Assembly: GCF_000013885.1 (NCBI RefSeq)
Contig: NC_007961.1
Coordinates: 57,409 to 121,408, forward strand
Length of the DNA: 64,000 bases
Direction: 5' to 3'
From: Nitrobacter hamburgensis X14
GTDB lineage: Bacteria > Pseudomonadota > Alphaproteobacteria > Rhizobiales > Xanthobacteraceae
Position 1 is the stretch's first letter, and every line of letters starts with the position of its first letter. Under the pieces are notes generated by a model, which worked only from the letters and a program-made list of their open reading frames with translations, had not been told where the DNA came from and made no database searches. This document shows positions 9,335-18,767 of the stretch, one piece after another. The position numbers and the translations under genes were made by a program.

Positions 9335-10816
9335 TCAGTGCACGGCTTTCTGGCCGACGCTAAGGCGATGATGCCTACCGAACCGTTCCACCATTGTTGC
9401 GCTGGCTTTGTTCAGGCCGATGATCTCAACTTGCGCCCCATGACGGCGAAGTTTCAGCACGATGTCATCGAGGGCGCCAATGGCCGTGATGTCCCAGAAA
9501 TGAGCTTCGCTTACGTCGATGCGAACACGCGCAGGGACGTCAAGATAGTCAAAGGCGTCGATGAGGCTGCCGGCGGAGGCGAAGAACACCTGCCCAGTGA
9601 CGTAATAATTAATCTGGCTGCCATCTTCCGATGGTTCGGTAACGATCCCGAGCAACCGTGCGACCTTTGCCGCGAAAAATACGCCGCTCAGGATGACGCC
9701 TGTCAGAACGCCCATCGAAAGGTCGCCGGTCGCCACAACGACGACGACGGTTGCCAACATCACCACGCTTGAGCTGAGAGGGTGCGAACGCAAGCTTGTG
9801 ACGGACGACCAGTTGAATGTGCTGATCGACACCATGATCATCACAGCGACCAGAGCTGCCATCGGGATCTGCTTGACCCAGTCTCCGAGAACGACAATTA
9901 GGAACAGCAAAAAAGCGCCAGCAAAAAAGGTGGAAAGCCGTGTGCGAGCGCCTGCAGTGACGTTGATGACCGATTGACCGATCATCGCGCAACCGCCCAT
10001 CGCGCCCAGAAATCCGGTCACGAAGTTGGCGACACCCTGGCCAACGCATTCCCGATTTTTGTTGCTACCCGCGTCGGTCATGTCGTCCACGATCGACGCG
10101 GTCAGCAAGGATTCCAGCAGGCCGACGGCCGCCATCGTCAATGAATAGGGCAGGATAATCTTGAGAGTCTCCAGGGTGAAGGGCACCTGGGGAATTGCAA
10201 AAAAGGGCAAGCTAGAGGGGAGCTCACCCATATCGCCGACCGTGCGCAGCTTGATGCCGGAGTAAATGGTAAAAGCAGTCAAGGCGACAATGCTGACGAG
10301 CGCGGACGGTACACGCTTGGTGACGAACGGGAAAAGGTAGATGATCGACAGGCCGACGGCGACCATAGCGTAGGTTTGCCAGCCGACGTGGGTTAGCTGC
10401 GGCAGCTGTGCCAGGAAAATCAGAATCGCCAGCGCGTTGACAAATCCCGTCATGACCGAGCGCGACACAAATTTCATCAGGAGACCGAGCCGCAGGGCGC
10501 CGGCCAGAATCTGGATTAATCCCATCAGGACGGTCGCTGCGAACAAATATTGAAGGCCATGGTCACGAACCAATGTGATCATCAGAACGGCGGTAGAAGC
10601 GGTCGCCGCGGAGATCATTGCCGGTCGGCCACCCACAATGGCGGTGACGCAGGCAATCGAGAACGAGGCATAAAGACCGACCTTGGGATCAACGCCGGCA
10701 ACGATCGAGAAACCAATGGCTTCGGGGATTAATGCGAGCGCGACCAGCGTACCGGAGAGAAGTTCAGTCGGAATGTTCGTCAGCCATTCACGGCGAAACG
10801 CTTGGAAAAACCTCAT
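9335..10816 (-). CDS. SulP-family anion transporter with STAS domain
   Basis: The protein of about 493 residues belongs to the SulP family (sulfate, bicarbonate or other anions; inner membrane). Hydrophobic segments fill residues 10-400, with the signature region [20 protein letters not shown] near the N-terminus, and a cytoplasmic STAS domain ends the protein ([20 protein letters not shown]). The start ATG at 10816 gives [12 protein letters not shown], as usual; an in-frame TTG at 10870 would add 18 unlikely residues. It is followed by nhaA on the same strand. SulP transporters next to Na+/H+ antiporters often suggest Na+-coupled bicarbonate uptake, but the substrate here is inferred only. 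Confidence 0.9.
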   Translation of the reverse strand: MRFFQAFRREWLTNIPTELLSGTLVALALIPEAIGFSIVAGVDPKVGLYASFSIACVTAIVGGRPAMISAATASTAVLMITLVRDHGLQYLFAATVLMGLIQILAGALRLGLLMKFVSRSVMTGFVNALAILIFLAQLPQLTHVGWQTYAMVAVGLSIIYLFPFVTKRVPSALVSIVALTAFTIYSGIKLRTVGDMGELPSSLPFFAIPQVPFTLETLKIILPYSLTMAAVGLLESLLTASIVDDMTDAGSNKNRECVGQGVANFVTGFLGAMGGCAMIGQSVINVTAGARTRLSTFFAGAFLLFLIVVLGDWVKQIPMAALVAVMIMVSISTFNWSSVTSLRSHPLSSSVVMLATVVVVVATGDLSMGVLTGVILSGVFFAAKVARLLGIVTEPSEDGSQINYYVTGQVFFASAGSLIDAFDYLDVPARVRIDVSEAHFWDITAIGALDDIVLKLRRHGAQVEIIGLNKASATMVERFGRHHRLSVGQKAVH

Positions 10817-11210
10817 GTTGTGAGAACCAAAATAGTCAGCGAGGCGAGGGGGCTGTGCCCGTTCGACCAAAAGCAGACAGAGACGTCATTTCGCTGAGAG
10901 TTTCCGGGGGATAGGCGCCCGGCGGAGCCACCCGAAACAACACCTCGGGTCCGACGAGCCCGCATCATGCCTTCGCTGCACTGCAAAATCAACTGTTGAG
11001 AGCGCCCCTGCCGGAGCCGCGGCCCGATGTTCCATAAGATAGCTTATGCGAATCCAAATTCGCTAGTTTAATAGACGGCTTAATGGCTACGTATTCCATA
11101 ACATACCTCAATTACTCAGTTTGATTGTCACCAAAAATCAGTCACTCACGCGGCGCTTCATCGCACGATAATTTTCTCAGCAGATAGGTCGCGTCAGTAG
11201 TGCCCCAACG
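10817..11210. other. Intergenic region upstream of the SulP gene
   Basis: About 390 bases without a recognisable gene. The AT-rich part (11035-11140) differs from the GC-rich surroundings and could hold the promoter for the minus-strand SulP gene, but no clear -35/-10 pair was identified. Confidence 0.4.
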
Positions 11211-11391
11211 TTAAACGAACAAAGTCAATTGGTTGGCCGAAACGGGCTCGGCCACGACGATCGGCTGCAACGAAAGTAGCTGATCTATCGGCATTCGCTC
11301 GAACATGGTGAGGCTCAGGATCTGTAGGATTTCATAGAGGCTGGCGGAGAGTTGGAGCCGCTTCTTGATGATGGCGACCAGCACGTATGCT
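11211..11391 (-). pseudogene. IS4-type transposase, C-terminal remnant
   Basis: The frame reads AYVLVAIIKKRLQLSASLYE, then ILQILSLTMFERMPIDQLLS, and ends ANQLTLFV before TAA (11211-11213). This is the characteristic C-terminus of IS4-family transposases of the ASLYxILQILSVT type. The rest of the gene is absent upstream of about 11391. Confidence 0.7.
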
Positions 11392-11560
11392 GACGCTGCT
11401 GGCCCCGAACATCGCTGAGGCTATCTTGAACGGACGGCAACCGCCGAACCAGCACGTAGACTGCCTGCTACGGGTGTTTCCAGTGGGGTGGCGGGAGCAA
11501 CGGGCGACATCTTTCGGCTGAGGCCGATCGTTCGCGCGAGCAGAATCCAACACGCTTGGT

Positions 11561-11755
11561 TCACGAAGCCTCAAGCACCGTCCGGAGCATTGACCGGCAT
11601 TCCGCCAAACGCTCGAGCGCTAGCTCGGTACCCCAGTGGGCCTGTATTTCCTGCAGATCACGGATCGCCACGTCGACGGCAGTGCGCAGGTCAATTGCGC
11701 GATCTGCGTCAGCTTCGGCTCGCCGGTCGCACAGCCAGATGATTTCAGCACTCAA
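11561..11755 (-). CDS. Small hypothetical protein
   Basis: A 64-residue frame starting MSAEIIWLCDRRAEADADRA, predicted helical and soluble, with a composition typical of a real small protein. No family recognised. It lies alone between an IS4 remnant and a plus-strand hypothetical gene. The support is only composition and an ATG start. Confidence 0.4.
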   Translation of the reverse strand: MSAEIIWLCDRRAEADADRAIDLRTAVDVAIRDLQEIQAHWGTELALERLAECRSMLRTVLEAS

Positions 11756-12015
11756 CGCAGCACCCTCCGAATCAGCGGCAGGATGCCAGCGGCGCGCCTA
11801 ATCAACCGTTAGCAGAAACACTCACCGGTCCATCCTCGGGCACAATCGTCGGCTGGTAACGTCACCATCCAGCGGGTAACTGGCTGCCCCCCAGCCAAGC
11901 TTCGGATTTTAGGTTTTGCCAATTTCCCGAATCAGCATGTTGGATTAAAAGCGGGCCATGCTGTGGCGCCGCGGCGTCATCCGCGCGGGCGCGCATCGTC
12001 GAACGTGGAGGTCAC

Positions 12016-12735
12016 ATGGTTTCCGCCGCCGTCGTCCTTCGGGAAGACAACGCCATTGAGAGGCCGGCGGCCCTGTTGAGCCGCGCCGAGGTGCTTACCC
12101 GTTACCGCCATTTACGGGAAATCAGCCGGCAGCATCATTCCGCAGTACTGGATTTTTTATCCAAGGATACGATCATATCCCAGGCTCGGCGCTTAGGTCT
12201 GGCTCAGGGCAAGACGCTGCTCCTCGACAGCATGGACGATCTTAATTTCGTTTTCGACCTTGCGATCCACACGGCAAAGGACCGCTCCCGGGCGATTGAT
12301 CGTTATGCCAGAGCGGCACGTCTGGCGCCAGGGTCTGACGAATCACTCATGCTCGAGGCCATGCGACGCGCGCGCTTCGCGATCATCAGTATTGTGCGCC
12401 GGCACCCTGTTGCGGGCCTGATTGTCAAAGACTTGTTTCGCGGCGTGGAGGTTTGGCTGGTCGATGAGGGCCTTGAGAGTTCGCTCCCGGACGGGGCAGC
12501 GCTGGCCACTCGGCTCTTTACGCCCGAGGGCTTCGCCATGACGGCCGGCGTCCTGGTGCCGCTCGACATAGAACTGATAGAAGATGCGATTGCCGACACG
12601 CCGCAGTTGCTCCGCAATCGGCGCGAGGAGTTGATCGATGACCGCCGTTTCGCGGAGGCGATCTATCGAGTTGCCCTTGTGAGCGGGTTGATGGAGCAGG
12701 TCGCTTACCAGGACACAATTGCCGAAGCTGGGTGA
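12016..12735 (+). CDS. Hypothetical protein, 239 residues
   Basis: The ATG at 12016 follows a good ribosome binding site (GGAGG, 5 bases upstream). The product is mostly helical, with a central hydrophobic stretch (ARFAIISIVRRHPVAGLIVK) and an acidic end, and has no signal peptide. I do not recognise a catalytic motif or named domain. The base composition and length suggest a true gene. It is flanked by an IS remnant-rich region on both sides and appears monocistronic. Confidence 0.72.
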   Translation: MVSAAVVLREDNAIERPAALLSRAEVLTRYRHLREISRQHHSAVLDFLSKDTIISQARRLGLAQGKTLLLDSMDDLNFVFDLAIHTAKDRSRAIDRYARAARLAPGSDESLMLEAMRRARFAIISIVRRHPVAGLIVKDLFRGVEVWLVDEGLESSLPDGAALATRLFTPEGFAMTAGVLVPLDIELIEDAIADTPQLLRNRREELIDDRRFAEAIYRVALVSGLMEQVAYQDTIAEAG

Positions 12736-12754
12736 CGTTGGAGCGTCGTAGCGA

Positions 12755-12857
12755 TCGCCGCCGCGCATTCCGCTGGCGTGAAATGCTGGAGAACGGCACC
12801 CACGCAACCATCGCGGAGATCGCCACCGCCGAGAAAATCAACGAGACCTATGGCGGC
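12755..12857 (+). pseudogene. Helix-turn-helix scrap of a recombinase-associated protein
   Basis: RRAFRWREMLENGTHATIAE followed by IATAEKINETY resembles the helix-turn-helix segment found at the end of, or just after, many alphaproteobacterial recombinase genes (family form: ...IAEIAxAEKINESYVGRVLR). The expected continuation is missing, so only about 34 residues remain. Confidence 0.5.
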
Positions 12858-13076
12858 GGACATCAAGTGCGACGAATGCGGGCCGATCCACCGCACTGCC
12901 GCTGGAGCGGAGCGCTTGCGGCAGGCCGTACCGTCGCCTGGTCTGCCTTAACGCAGACCCGTGGGTAGAACTTGCTGTTGCCGGTCAGAGACAGGTGGAG
13001 AAATCCTGCTGTGGGACCGATGGACGGGCACCCGGGACAAGCATGGTGGTGAAATTAGTTTGTCGCGGGGCGTGCC

Positions 13077-13532
13077 GTGAGCTTTCAGATTACGATTTTG
13101 AAGGTCTTGGCGGGCCATCCGGATGGGCGCGCCTCGGTTGCTGAACTGACGCGCTATGTCAGCATCCTGATGTCGAGCGGATCGGATTGGACCGACTGTA
13201 TGCGCCGGTTGGCCGCACGCGCACCAAAGCTCGAAATCTTTGCAGATTCATTTGTGCTGCGGGACGATCGCGGTTGGTGCATCACGGATTCGGGCAGGCA
13301 GTTCTTGGCTTCGCTGGAAGCGCCGACTCCCGCCTGGTCGGAAGAGCAGGAGCAACCGACCGGAGCCCGCGTGACGTTCGTTACCGCACCGAGCCAGGTC
13401 CAGCCGACGCTTCGACTGGTTGTAGACAACACGGGCACCTCGCAGCCCGGTCTCGGTCCGGATGAAACACGGCGGCCTGCGTGGTCCGCGCTGCGACCAA
13501 GTAGCACGATGGGCGGCGAAGGCCGCTCGTGA
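13077..13532 (+). CDS. Hypothetical protein with possible winged-helix N-terminus
   Basis: A GTG at 13077 opens a 151-residue frame beginning MSFQITILKVLAGHPDGRAS. Residues 1-85 look like a compact helical/winged-helix fold seen in conserved hypothetical proteins of Bradyrhizobium (RGWCITDSGRQFLASLE ends it). The remainder is Pro/Thr-rich and may be disordered or a frame run-on. No function can be assigned. Confidence 0.6.
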   Translation: MSFQITILKVLAGHPDGRASVAELTRYVSILMSSGSDWTDCMRRLAARAPKLEIFADSFVLRDDRGWCITDSGRQFLASLEAPTPAWSEEQEQPTGARVTFVTAPSQVQPTLRLVVDNTGTSQPGLGPDETRRPAWSALRPSSTMGGEGRS

Positions 13533-13639
13533 GCTTGCCGCCCATCCAGAGTAGACTCAGCCGAACGCGCTGGAGCCAACGTCGCCGTTGTCTGGCCCCC
13601 CTGCACGCGTTGCGCGTTGGGATCAGCGTCCAGCCTACG

Positions 13640-13755
13640 TCGACGCGCCCCGTCGGCAACGACAGGGCTCCGAACTTCGTGGTGTTGGTGCAGAGTTTGT
13701 TGAGCGTCATCGCGATGGCGATCGCGGCACCCGACGTCATCTGGATGTCTGGTTG
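13640..13755 (-). pseudogene. HWE histidine kinase remnant
   Basis: The minus strand reads SGAAIAIAMTLNKLCTNTTK then FGALSLPTGRVDVGWTLIP, the N-box helix and following strand of HWE/HisKA_2 kinases (family form: LALHELATNAxKYGALS). The downstream WTE-GGP region is scrambled by frameshift and the upstream kinase is absent. It is the smallest of three related kinase sequences in this window. Confidence 0.55.
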
Positions 13756-13918
13756 CACATGGGATCTGGAATAGATTCACCGACGATTAAAGAAAATGAA
13801 TTCATGAAACCTACGATCGCGAGCGACACTTATTCTGATCGGACCTTACGATTTTAATTCTTTTCGCTTTCGCGTCGATTGATGCGTCATAGACCCGATG
13901 CTCGCTGAGTGATCGGCG

Positions 13919-13992
13919 GCCCGTCCTCTGCATGCATAATGTCGAGGGTTGTGCTGAATTGCCGGCACAGAGCCTCAAGCATGGAGGACGGG
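13919..13992. repeat. Imperfect inverted repeat at the start of an IS110-type remnant
   Basis: CCCGTCCTCTGCATGC (near 13920-13935) faces GCATGGAGGACGGG (near 13979-13992). IS110-family elements lack true terminal repeats, so this may be a structure in the noncoding end that belongs to the bridge-RNA-type region. Confidence 0.4.
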
Positions 13993-13999
13993 CTTAATA

Positions 14000-14355
14000 A
14001 ACGATATCACATACGTCGGATTGGATGTGCACAAGGCGACGGTTTGCGTGGCGATTGCCGAGAGCGGCCGCGGAGGCGAGGTACGAGAGGTTGGCGCATT
14101 CGAGAACCGCCCCGACGTCCTACGCAAAATGGTGGCTCGGCTTGGTAAGCAGAGACCTCGCCTCAATTTCTGCTACGAAGCTGGTCTTTGCGGATATGGA
14201 CTTCACCGTTTGCTGATCGGTTTGGGGCACGACTGCGTCGTGGTGGCACCATCGCTGATTCCGATGAAGGCGGGCGACCGGATGAAGACCGATCACCGGG
14301 ACACTTTGATGCTGGCGAAGCTGCATCGTGCCGGCGAACTGACGCCGATCTGGAT
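14000..14355 (+). pseudogene. IS110-family transposase, N-terminal remnant
   Basis: The frame reads NDITYVGLDVHKATVCVAIA, then FCYEAGLCGYGLHRLLIGLG and MKTDHRDTLMLAKLHRAGEL, giving the DEDD-type N-terminal domain of IS110 transposases. The expected ATG is ATA in this copy, and similarity ends after GELTPIW near 14355. The C-terminal serine-containing domain is gone. Confidence 0.78.
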
Positions 14356-14516
14356 ATCCGCTCAGCCGGTTGTTCCGCTCGGCCGGTTTCGAGATGACCC
14401 AGCCCCGAACGGAGTATGCAGACGGTCCCTGGCTGATGACTTACATGTATTTGGGAGAGCACACCCGTCATCAAACGTATCCAGAGGCGGTATCATGCAC
14501 GCCCAGGCAGAAGCAA

Positions 14517-14690
14517 ATGACTGCAAATCTTGTGGTCTGCAGCAAGTGCGGCACAGTCGATCGCCTGCTGCCGTCGCGTCCGGCCATGGACGCCAAATGT
14601 GGGGAGATGCAGAGTCAAACTGTTCCCGAGAATGTCAATGCCGAGATTTTCAAGGCCGGACTGTCATCCGGAAACAGAAGAATACACCCG
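14517..14690 (+). pseudogene. TrxC-type thioredoxin, N-terminal remnant
   Basis: MTANLVVCSKCGTVDRLLPS followed by RPAMDAKCGE matches the N-terminal zinc ribbon of thioredoxin 2 (TrxC). The second zinc-binding CxxC pair is damaged (CGEM) and no WCGPC active site follows, so only the first 45 or so residues survive. In an intact cell protein this would reduce disulfides in the cytoplasm. Confidence 0.6.
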
Positions 14691-14865
14691 CGAGCGCGAA
14701 GCTCGATCCTTCAGGGCCGCGAGTAGTCGCCGCCAGCAGAAATTTCAGCTAAAGCGAGCGAGGCTTGCAATATACTCATCCATGAGCTGGCAACGTAGAC
14801 ACAGGCGCGTGGAACTACGACGGCGGTGGGGTATTGGTGTTCTCATCAAGCATGAGGAAATAACG

Positions 14866-15135
14866 ATGCCAGACATGAACCGCAATTCAAATCTGAACCG
14901 TGATAACAACTCGAACCGCACTACGATGGGAATAGGTGCTGGGACGATTTGGGCGATCCTTGGGGCGCTGGTGATCGTCGGCGCTCTGTTCGTTTGGCCG
15001 ACGTGGAGAGGTTTTACCGGCAATACGGGGAACAATAGCTCGTCCACGGTCGGTCAGACCAGCAATCGTCCGGTTGCGCCGGCTGCGCCTATGACCACGA
15101 GAACGTCTCCGACGGTGCCTGCTACAACCCGATAA
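14866..15135 (+). CDS. Small single-pass membrane protein, hypothetical
   Basis: The ATG at 14866 has a GAGGA site about 9 bases upstream. The 89-residue product has an Asn/Arg-rich N-terminus (MPDMNRNSNLNRDNNSNRTT), one membrane segment at about 25-45 (TIWAILGALVIVGALFVWP) and a Ser/Thr/Pro-rich tail. This layout suggests an inner-membrane anchor with an extended periplasmic tail. No family was recognised. Confidence 0.65.
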   Translation: MPDMNRNSNLNRDNNSNRTTMGIGAGTIWAILGALVIVGALFVWPTWRGFTGNTGNNSSSTVGQTSNRPVAPAAPMTTRTSPTVPATTR

Positions 15136-15240
15136 CTCGCGTTCAGTTTTCGGAAAGAGGCGGACCCGATTGTGTTTCGGCGCAGGGAGACAGTGCGCTT
15201 TCCCGCACGAGATACAAACATCGAGGTTTCGACCAGCCTA

Positions 15241-16605
15241 TCAGGACGACAGCCGTTCCGCCGCAGCCGAGAGACGAACCGTCAGCCCGTCCGGATTCCA
15301 GTCATAGGTCATCTGCCCGTCCAGTTGGCCATTGATGCTCTTGCGGGCGAGTTGGCTGCCGAACCCTTCGCGCTCAGGCGCGCCGTTGACACGTGGGCCG
15401 CCCCGCTCGGTCCATGAGAGCTCAAGCCGACCCTTCTTGACCGACCAAGTGACTTCGACGCGCCCGCCAGCCTTCGAGTAGGCTCCGTATTTCGCAGCAT
15501 TCGTGGCCAGTTCGTGCAGAACCATCGCAAGACTGGTGACGGCATCACCGCCCACCGCGACATCCGGCCCCTCGATCACGGAGCGCGGCTCGTCGCGCGG
15601 ATCCTCGGTCGCGCTATAAGGGCGAAGAACCGTTTGAATGATATCGGCCAACGTCACTATCGGATTCGCCGATCCGGCCTCAAGTCGCCGCGGCCTGACC
15701 AACTGATGGGCGCTTGCCAGCGCGCCAAGGCGCCCCTGGATCGCCGTTGCCATCTCCTTGGGTGTCGTTGCCGAACGCGCACTCAACGACACGACGCCGC
15801 TTGTGATGGCGAACAGGTTCTTGATCCGGTGATCCATCTCATTGAGCAGCAGCTCCCGCTGTCCGTCGTGCCGTTTACGATCGCTAACATCTTGGAAGAT
15901 CACGCCGAGCTTCAGACCCGCTCCGTCATCGAACCGAAAAGCGAACAGTTCCAGCATCCGACCGACCGACACCAGATCGCGTTCGAACCGCACCGCCTCC
16001 CCGGTCGCCATAACGCCGTCATAGATGTCGAACCACTCCTGGGGCTCCTTGGGAAACATCTCTCGAATGGTCCTGCCCACCACGTTACCGACGCCGCTTT
16101 GCTGCGCGAACCCGGGATTGGCGGAGAGGTAACGAAAGTCGCTCAACTCACCGGGGCGGGTCTCGACCTTTTCAAGCGTACAAAACCCCTCGTCAATGAA
16201 CTCAAACAGCATCCGGTATCTTGCCTCGCTGGCGCGCACAGCTTCGTTGGCCGCCTGGCGATCGGTAATATCGACAAAGGTCAGGACCACGCCGTCAATG
16301 ACGTTATCGACTGTACGATAGGGCCGGACGCGAAGGATAAACGTCGTCCTGATGTCGTGAAGCGTCACCTGGCGCTCAACCGTCGATAGCTTGCGAAGCA
16401 CGGTTTTCACGTCGCGCTGCAGATCCCTATACTCGAGCAGGCTGACGATTTCCGTGATCGGCCGGCCGATATCGGCGTCGCGGAGATGGAAAATCTCGTT
16501 GACGCCGCGTGTGAAGCGGCGGACCCGGAGATTTTCGTCGAGAAACAGCGTCGCAATTTCCGTGCTGTCAAGCAGGTTGGAAAGGTCGCTGTTCAGTCGT
16601 GTCAC
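15241..16605 (-). pseudogene. PAS-PAS-HWE histidine kinase, 5'-truncated
   Basis: The surviving 454 residues start inside the linker and PAS of a CheB-CheR-PAS kinase like the one at 572-3931 (NLLDSTEIATLFLDENLRVR aligns with its PAS start). A second PAS lies at about residues 125-245, and the HWE kinase domain has the phosphoacceptor helix MDHRIKNLFAITSG, the N-box LHELATNAAKYGAYS and SWTERGGPRV. The reading frame ends upstream near 16615, close to an IS630 remnant, so the N-terminal half was probably lost by IS-linked deletion. A short kinase could still be made from an internal GTG, but this is doubtful. Confidence 0.8.
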
Positions 16606-16754
16606 CGCTCCCGTCTTTTGCGCAATAAGGGCTCATAGTCAGAGATGCCCTGGCGAAGATCCGTGGAGGCTGAGCGGGATGCTATGCTCAGCCCGTCGGA
16701 CGAAGGCTCACCAGCGCCCCATGGAATCCTGATCCGAACATCTTGACCCACAAA

Positions 16755-17310
16755 TCCCCACGTGAGCCAAATCCAGGCGCTCGACCGCACCCAGCCCGGT
16801 CTGCCGATCAAGCCGGGCCGTGCCGGAACGATGACCCACGACTACAAACGCCACGGTACGACCACGCTGTTCGCTGCTCTCAACGTCCTCGACGGTACCG
16901 TCATCGGCCGCAACATGCAGCGCCACCGGCACCAGGAGTTCATCCGCTTCCTCAATGCCATTGAAGCGCAGGTACCAGTCCAAAAGTCGATCCACGCCAT
17001 CGTCGACAACTATGCTACCCACAAGCATCCGAAGGTGCGCCAATGGCTGACACGGCATCCCCGCTGGACCTTCCACTTCACGCCCACATCGGCATCCTGG
17101 CTCAACGCCATCGAGGGTTTCTTCGCCAAGCTGACGAAGCGACGGCTGAAACGCGGCATCTTCCGATCGGTCGTCGACCTGCAGGCTGCAATCAATCGCT
17201 TCGTCGTCGAACACAACGCAGAATCAAAACCCTTCACATGGACCGCTGATCCCAACGAAATTATCCGAGCTGTCAGACGCGGGCACCAAGCGTTAGATTC
17301 CATCCACTAG
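16755..17310 (+). pseudogene. IS630-family transposase, 5'-truncated
   Basis: The frame begins abruptly in the DDE domain ([20 protein letters not shown]) and runs through [36 protein letters not shown] and [20 protein letters not shown] to its stop at 17310. The first catalytic Asp and the N-terminal helix-turn-helix half are missing. It is a different IS630 type from the copies at 32421 and 41164. It sits next to the truncated kinase. Confidence 0.82.
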
Positions 17311-17343
17311 CGCGCCTTCACATTCCACCCTTGATCCTATCGT

Positions 17344-17736
17344 TCATTGCTTAGCCTCCTCGCATGGAGCGCCTGCTTGTTGCAGAGCGGGGAAACCACC
17401 GGCCACGTGCGCGATGTTTATAATGCCCATCTCCATTAGAGTGTTGGCTCCCAAAGCAGACCGGCTGCCGGAACCGCAATAGAGCACCAACTTTTTGCCG
17501 CCGCCGAGTTCCGGCTTGTGAGTAGGGCTGGTAGGATCGGCTTGAAATTCGAGGAACCCGCGCGGTACATGCAAGGCGCCTTTTAGGGTGCCCGTCTTTT
17601 GCAGTTCGTCGGACTCGCGAATGTCCACGAACACCACGTCGGAGTCGCTCACGAGCTTTTCCGCTTCGGCACCTGACAGAGTTTCGACATTGCGGTTAGC
17701 CTCCGCAACCAGATCTTTCGCTCTCTTAGTTGCCAT
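17344..17736 (-). CDS. Rhodanese-like sulfurtransferase
   Basis: The 130-residue protein is a single rhodanese domain with VVFVDIRESDELQKTGTLKG and the active-site loop YCGSGSRSALGA (catalytic Cys). It would move sulfane sulfur from persulfides to an acceptor. The ATG at 17736 has a strong AAGGAG site; longer in-frame extensions are not needed. It is the last gene of a minus-strand sulfide/persulfide operon, 110 bases after the MBL gene. Confidence 0.88.
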   Translation of the reverse strand: MATKRAKDLVAEANRNVETLSGAEAEKLVSDSDVVFVDIRESDELQKTGTLKGALHVPRGFLEFQADPTSPTHKPELGGGKKLVLYCGSGSRSALGANTLMEMGIINIAHVAGGFPALQQAGAPCEEAKQ

Positions 17737-17846
17737 GATGGTCTCCTTCGGTTTGATTGGGCGATACTGGGTCTCGAGCATCAAGCGGGTTCGGGCTGCA
17801 GCCGGTGAGTATGCCCGAATCGTGAGAGCTGGCATGATCCCGTCTT

Positions 17847-18755
17847 TCACGCATTCCAAGGCGCGTCTCCGAGTGCATTGAGCGGAAGTTTTAGATAGCG
17901 CTTGCCGTCCTTTTCCGTTTCCGGGAGCCGGCCTCCGCGAATATTCACCTGCAGAGAATGCAAAATGAGTTTCGGCATCGGCAGTTCGCGATCGCGTTTC
18001 TCGCGAAGAGCCACGAACTCTTGCTCCGTTCGCGCCTTGGTCAGGTGGATGTTCTCGGCGCGTTGCTGAGCGACCGTACTTTCCCAGAGCGGCTTTTTGC
18101 GTCCGGCGGGACAATAATCGTGCCCCGTGAACAAACGGGTCTTATCCGGCAACTCCACGACGCGCTGGATGCTGTTCCACAGCTCGCGGGCGCTGCCGCC
18201 CGGAAAATCCGCCCTGGCTGTACCCCCATCGGGCATGAAGATGGTGTCGTGAATGAAAGCAGCATCGCCCACCAGATACGCGATCGAAGCAAGCGTATGT
18301 CCCGGGGTTAGTAGGACTTCGACATCCATATCGCCGATCTTGAATCGCTCGCCATCTCGGAAAAGCCTGTCCCATTGCGACCCGTCGGTGGGGAACGCGT
18401 CTGAGTAATTGTAGATTTCCTTCCATAGCTTTTGGACCTCAACGACTTTCTCGCCAATCGCTGTGGGCACACCGGTCTTGTCTTTCAGATAGCCCGCTGC
18501 CGAAAGATGGTCCGCATGGGGATGCGTGTCGAGAACCCACTGCAGTGTGTAATTTTCATGTTTGATGAAATGCAGCAATTCGTCCGCGGCATGGGTCGCG
18601 GTGGCACCTGAGTTCGGATCGAAATCGAGCACGGGGTCGATAATCGCGCACTTCTTGGTTTCGGGGTCGGCCACTACGTATTGAACGCTTGATGTGCGTT
18701 TTTCGAAGAACCCGGCGACGATGGGGGTGCCTTTGCTGACATGTATGTTTGACAT
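17847..18755 (-). CDS. MBL-fold persulfide dioxygenase-like hydrolase
   Basis: About 302 residues with the metallo-beta-lactamase motif THPHADHLSAAGYLKDKTGV, VLLTPGHTLASIAYLVGDAA and LFTGHDYCPAGR. This matches ETHE1/Blh-type enzymes, which oxidise glutathione persulfide using iron. ATG 18755 (MSNIHVSK) is preferred over the GTG two codons upstream. It follows the TauE gene by 12 bases and precedes the rhodanese, the expected pairing for sulfide detoxification. Confidence 0.88.
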   Translation of the reverse strand: MSNIHVSKGTPIVAGFFEKRTSSVQYVVADPETKKCAIIDPVLDFDPNSGATATHAADELLHFIKHENYTLQWVLDTHPHADHLSAAGYLKDKTGVPTAIGEKVVEVQKLWKEIYNYSDAFPTDGSQWDRLFRDGERFKIGDMDVEVLLTPGHTLASIAYLVGDAAFIHDTIFMPDGGTARADFPGGSARELWNSIQRVVELPDKTRLFTGHDYCPAGRKKPLWESTVAQQRAENIHLTKARTEQEFVALREKRDRELPMPKLILHSLQVNIRGGRLPETEKDGKRYLKLPLNALGDAPWNA

Positions 18756-18767
18756 CTGCACTGCTCT

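Noticed and set aside
15514..16389. A 291-codon plus-strand frame opposite the truncated HWE kinase
   Set aside because: No motif, no ribosome binding site; the minus-strand kinase explains the open frame.
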